A program made the translations under genes and the position numbers. The notes beneath the pieces are model-generated. The model saw only the letters and a list, made by a program, of their open reading frames with translations. It had not been told where the DNA came from and made no database searches. Of a stretch of 64,000 nt of DNA, positions 63,582 to 64,000 are shown in pieces; the first letter of the stretch is position 1; each line of letters starts with the position of its first letter. Source of the DNA: Salinimicrobium flavum (GTDB lineage Bacteria > Bacteroidota > Bacteroidia > Flavobacteriales > Flavobacteriaceae); NCBI RefSeq assembly GCF_042684505.1, contig NZ_JBHULT010000010.1, forward strand, positions 372,001 through 436,000. Reading direction: 5' to 3'.

Positions 63582-63692
63582 ATGGCACAAGAAAGGCAAG
63601 GACAAAAAAAGGAAGCTGAAAAAAAGGCAGCTCCAAGAAAAGAACAAGGTAAGAGCGAACCAAAAAAAGCAGGAAGACAAGAAAAAAAATAG
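63582..63692 (+). CDS. 36-residue Lys/Glu/Gln-rich small protein
   Basis: A 36-residue frame starting MAQERQGQKKEAEK and ending in a run of lysines, strongly charged and without hydrophobic core, signal peptide or cysteine. It is followed closely by a terminator, which supports transcription. Its composition is like that of the GlgB N-terminal extension. Too small for a family call; a nucleic-acid- or polymer-binding role is only a guess. It may be a non-coding artefact. Confidence 0.5.
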   Translation: MAQERQGQKKEAEKKAAPRKEQGKSEPKKAGRQEKK

Positions 63693-63730
63693 TTTCCTGA
63701 ATCGAATTTTACAGACCGGAATTTTTTCAG

Positions 63731-63756
63731 GCCACCTCACAAGGGTGGCTTTATGC
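63731..63756. terminator. Terminator after the 36-residue gene
   Basis: A 6-bp GC-rich stem (63731-63736 and 63744-63749) with a 7-nt loop and a short T tract that overlaps the stop codon of the convergent gene. Confidence 0.7.
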
Positions 63757-64000
63757 TTTGAGAATGTCTTTGCTCAAAAGTGCCTTTAAATTTTCTGAAA
63801 GTTCCCACAGCCATTTGAGCTGGTCTGTGATGATCTGTACCTCCTGTAGTTGCTCCCGCAACTCAGGGCTTATTTCCATTTGTCCCTCTGCTTTCTCCCT
63901 ATTCCTCTTCTCTGTAAGCTCCTTGAATTTTTCACTGAAATAGATCTCTGCCTCTTCAATTTCTTTTTGTACAATGGGTTTTGAAGGTACCTCCTCTTCC
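63751..64000 (-). CDS. Coiled-coil protein, partial (5' end outside window)
   Basis: The frame is open to the window end, so only the C-terminal ~82 residues are visible. They are Glu/Lys-rich with a heptad-like pattern (EIYFSEKFKELTEKRN, LREQLQEVQIITDQLKWL) suggesting a coiled coil, with no domain recognised. Stop TAA is at the complement of 63751-63753. Function unknown. Confidence 0.6.
   Translation of the reverse strand, partial: EEEVPSKPIVQKEIEEAEIYFSEKFKELTEKRNREKAEGQMEISPELREQLQEVQIITDQLKWLWELSENLKALLSKDILKA

Noticed and set aside
1..64000. Search by eye for tRNA, rRNA, CRISPR arrays, transposases and integrases.
   Set aside because: None seen; intergenic regions are too short for rRNA and no repeat-spacer pattern was found. 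A tRNA scan would be needed to be certain.

Overview
The window looks like chromosomal DNA of a Bacteroidota bacterium, most likely an aerobic member of the Flavobacteriaceae. The evidence is moderately AT-rich DNA, TTG...TAnnTTTG promoters, A-rich translation starts, a secreted multicopper oxidase with a type IX secretion C-terminal domain, lipoproteins with an acidic stretch after the lipobox cysteine, and clearly Bacteroidota-like families throughout. No tRNA, rRNA, CRISPR array, transposase or integrase was seen.

Layout. Positions 1-2.4 kb hold the end of a nitrous-oxide-reductase maturation operon (nosD partial, nosF, nosY), then a small cysteine-rich copper-storage-like protein. From 2.9 to 21.3 kb lies a large alpha-glucan/trehalose locus made of two divergent operons that meet near 11.4 kb. 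The leftward operon is treZ, a GH57/DUF3536 enzyme, treY and malQ. The rightward operon is glgE, a treS-maltokinase fusion, glgB with a 345-residue low-complexity N-terminal extension, a zinc alcohol dehydrogenase and an OsmC-type peroxidase. Together they encode the GlgE route (trehalose to maltose to maltose-1-phosphate to branched glucan) and the TreY/TreZ route from glucan back to trehalose.

From 21.3 to 30.4 kb are ftsH and a leftward cluster whose head is an ATP-grasp ligase with an RLAN domain, a GCS2-type carboxylate-amine ligase and an N-formylglutamate-amidohydrolase-like hydrolase. This is a possible peptide or amino-acid conjugate pathway. A kinase-like protein, a PEBP protein, a Pro/Glu-rich peptide and a second alcohol dehydrogenase follow. 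A DUF2267 gene and a possible ~220-nt non-coding RNA come next. From 30.8 to 45.7 kb are fhs, the multicopper oxidase, a CPA2 antiporter, small membrane proteins, a truncated CDF-like transporter with an unusual metal site, an esterase, a frameshifted S9 peptidase, an acetyltransferase and several hypothetical genes.

From 46.1 to 49.9 kb is an AT-rich, island-like segment (glycosyltransferase, lipoprotein, AIPR-family defence protein) bounded by a 60-bp direct repeat with 58 identities. From 50 to 64 kb are an M19 dipeptidase, a lipoprotein, a TVP38 membrane protein, an SdiA-regulated beta-propeller, a class A PBP, catalase HPII, an SF2 helicase, a Crp/Fnr regulator, a cysE-cysM pair, a 36-residue Lys/Glu-rich protein and a partial coiled-coil gene.

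Theme: much of the window fits stress and redox survival (trehalose and glucan turnover, OsmC, catalase, FtsH, DUF2267, PEBP, copper handling, N2O respiration). A palindrome TGAC-N4-GTCA occurs in three separate intergenic regions and may mark a shared regulon. All functional calls come from reading motifs; no database search was run.
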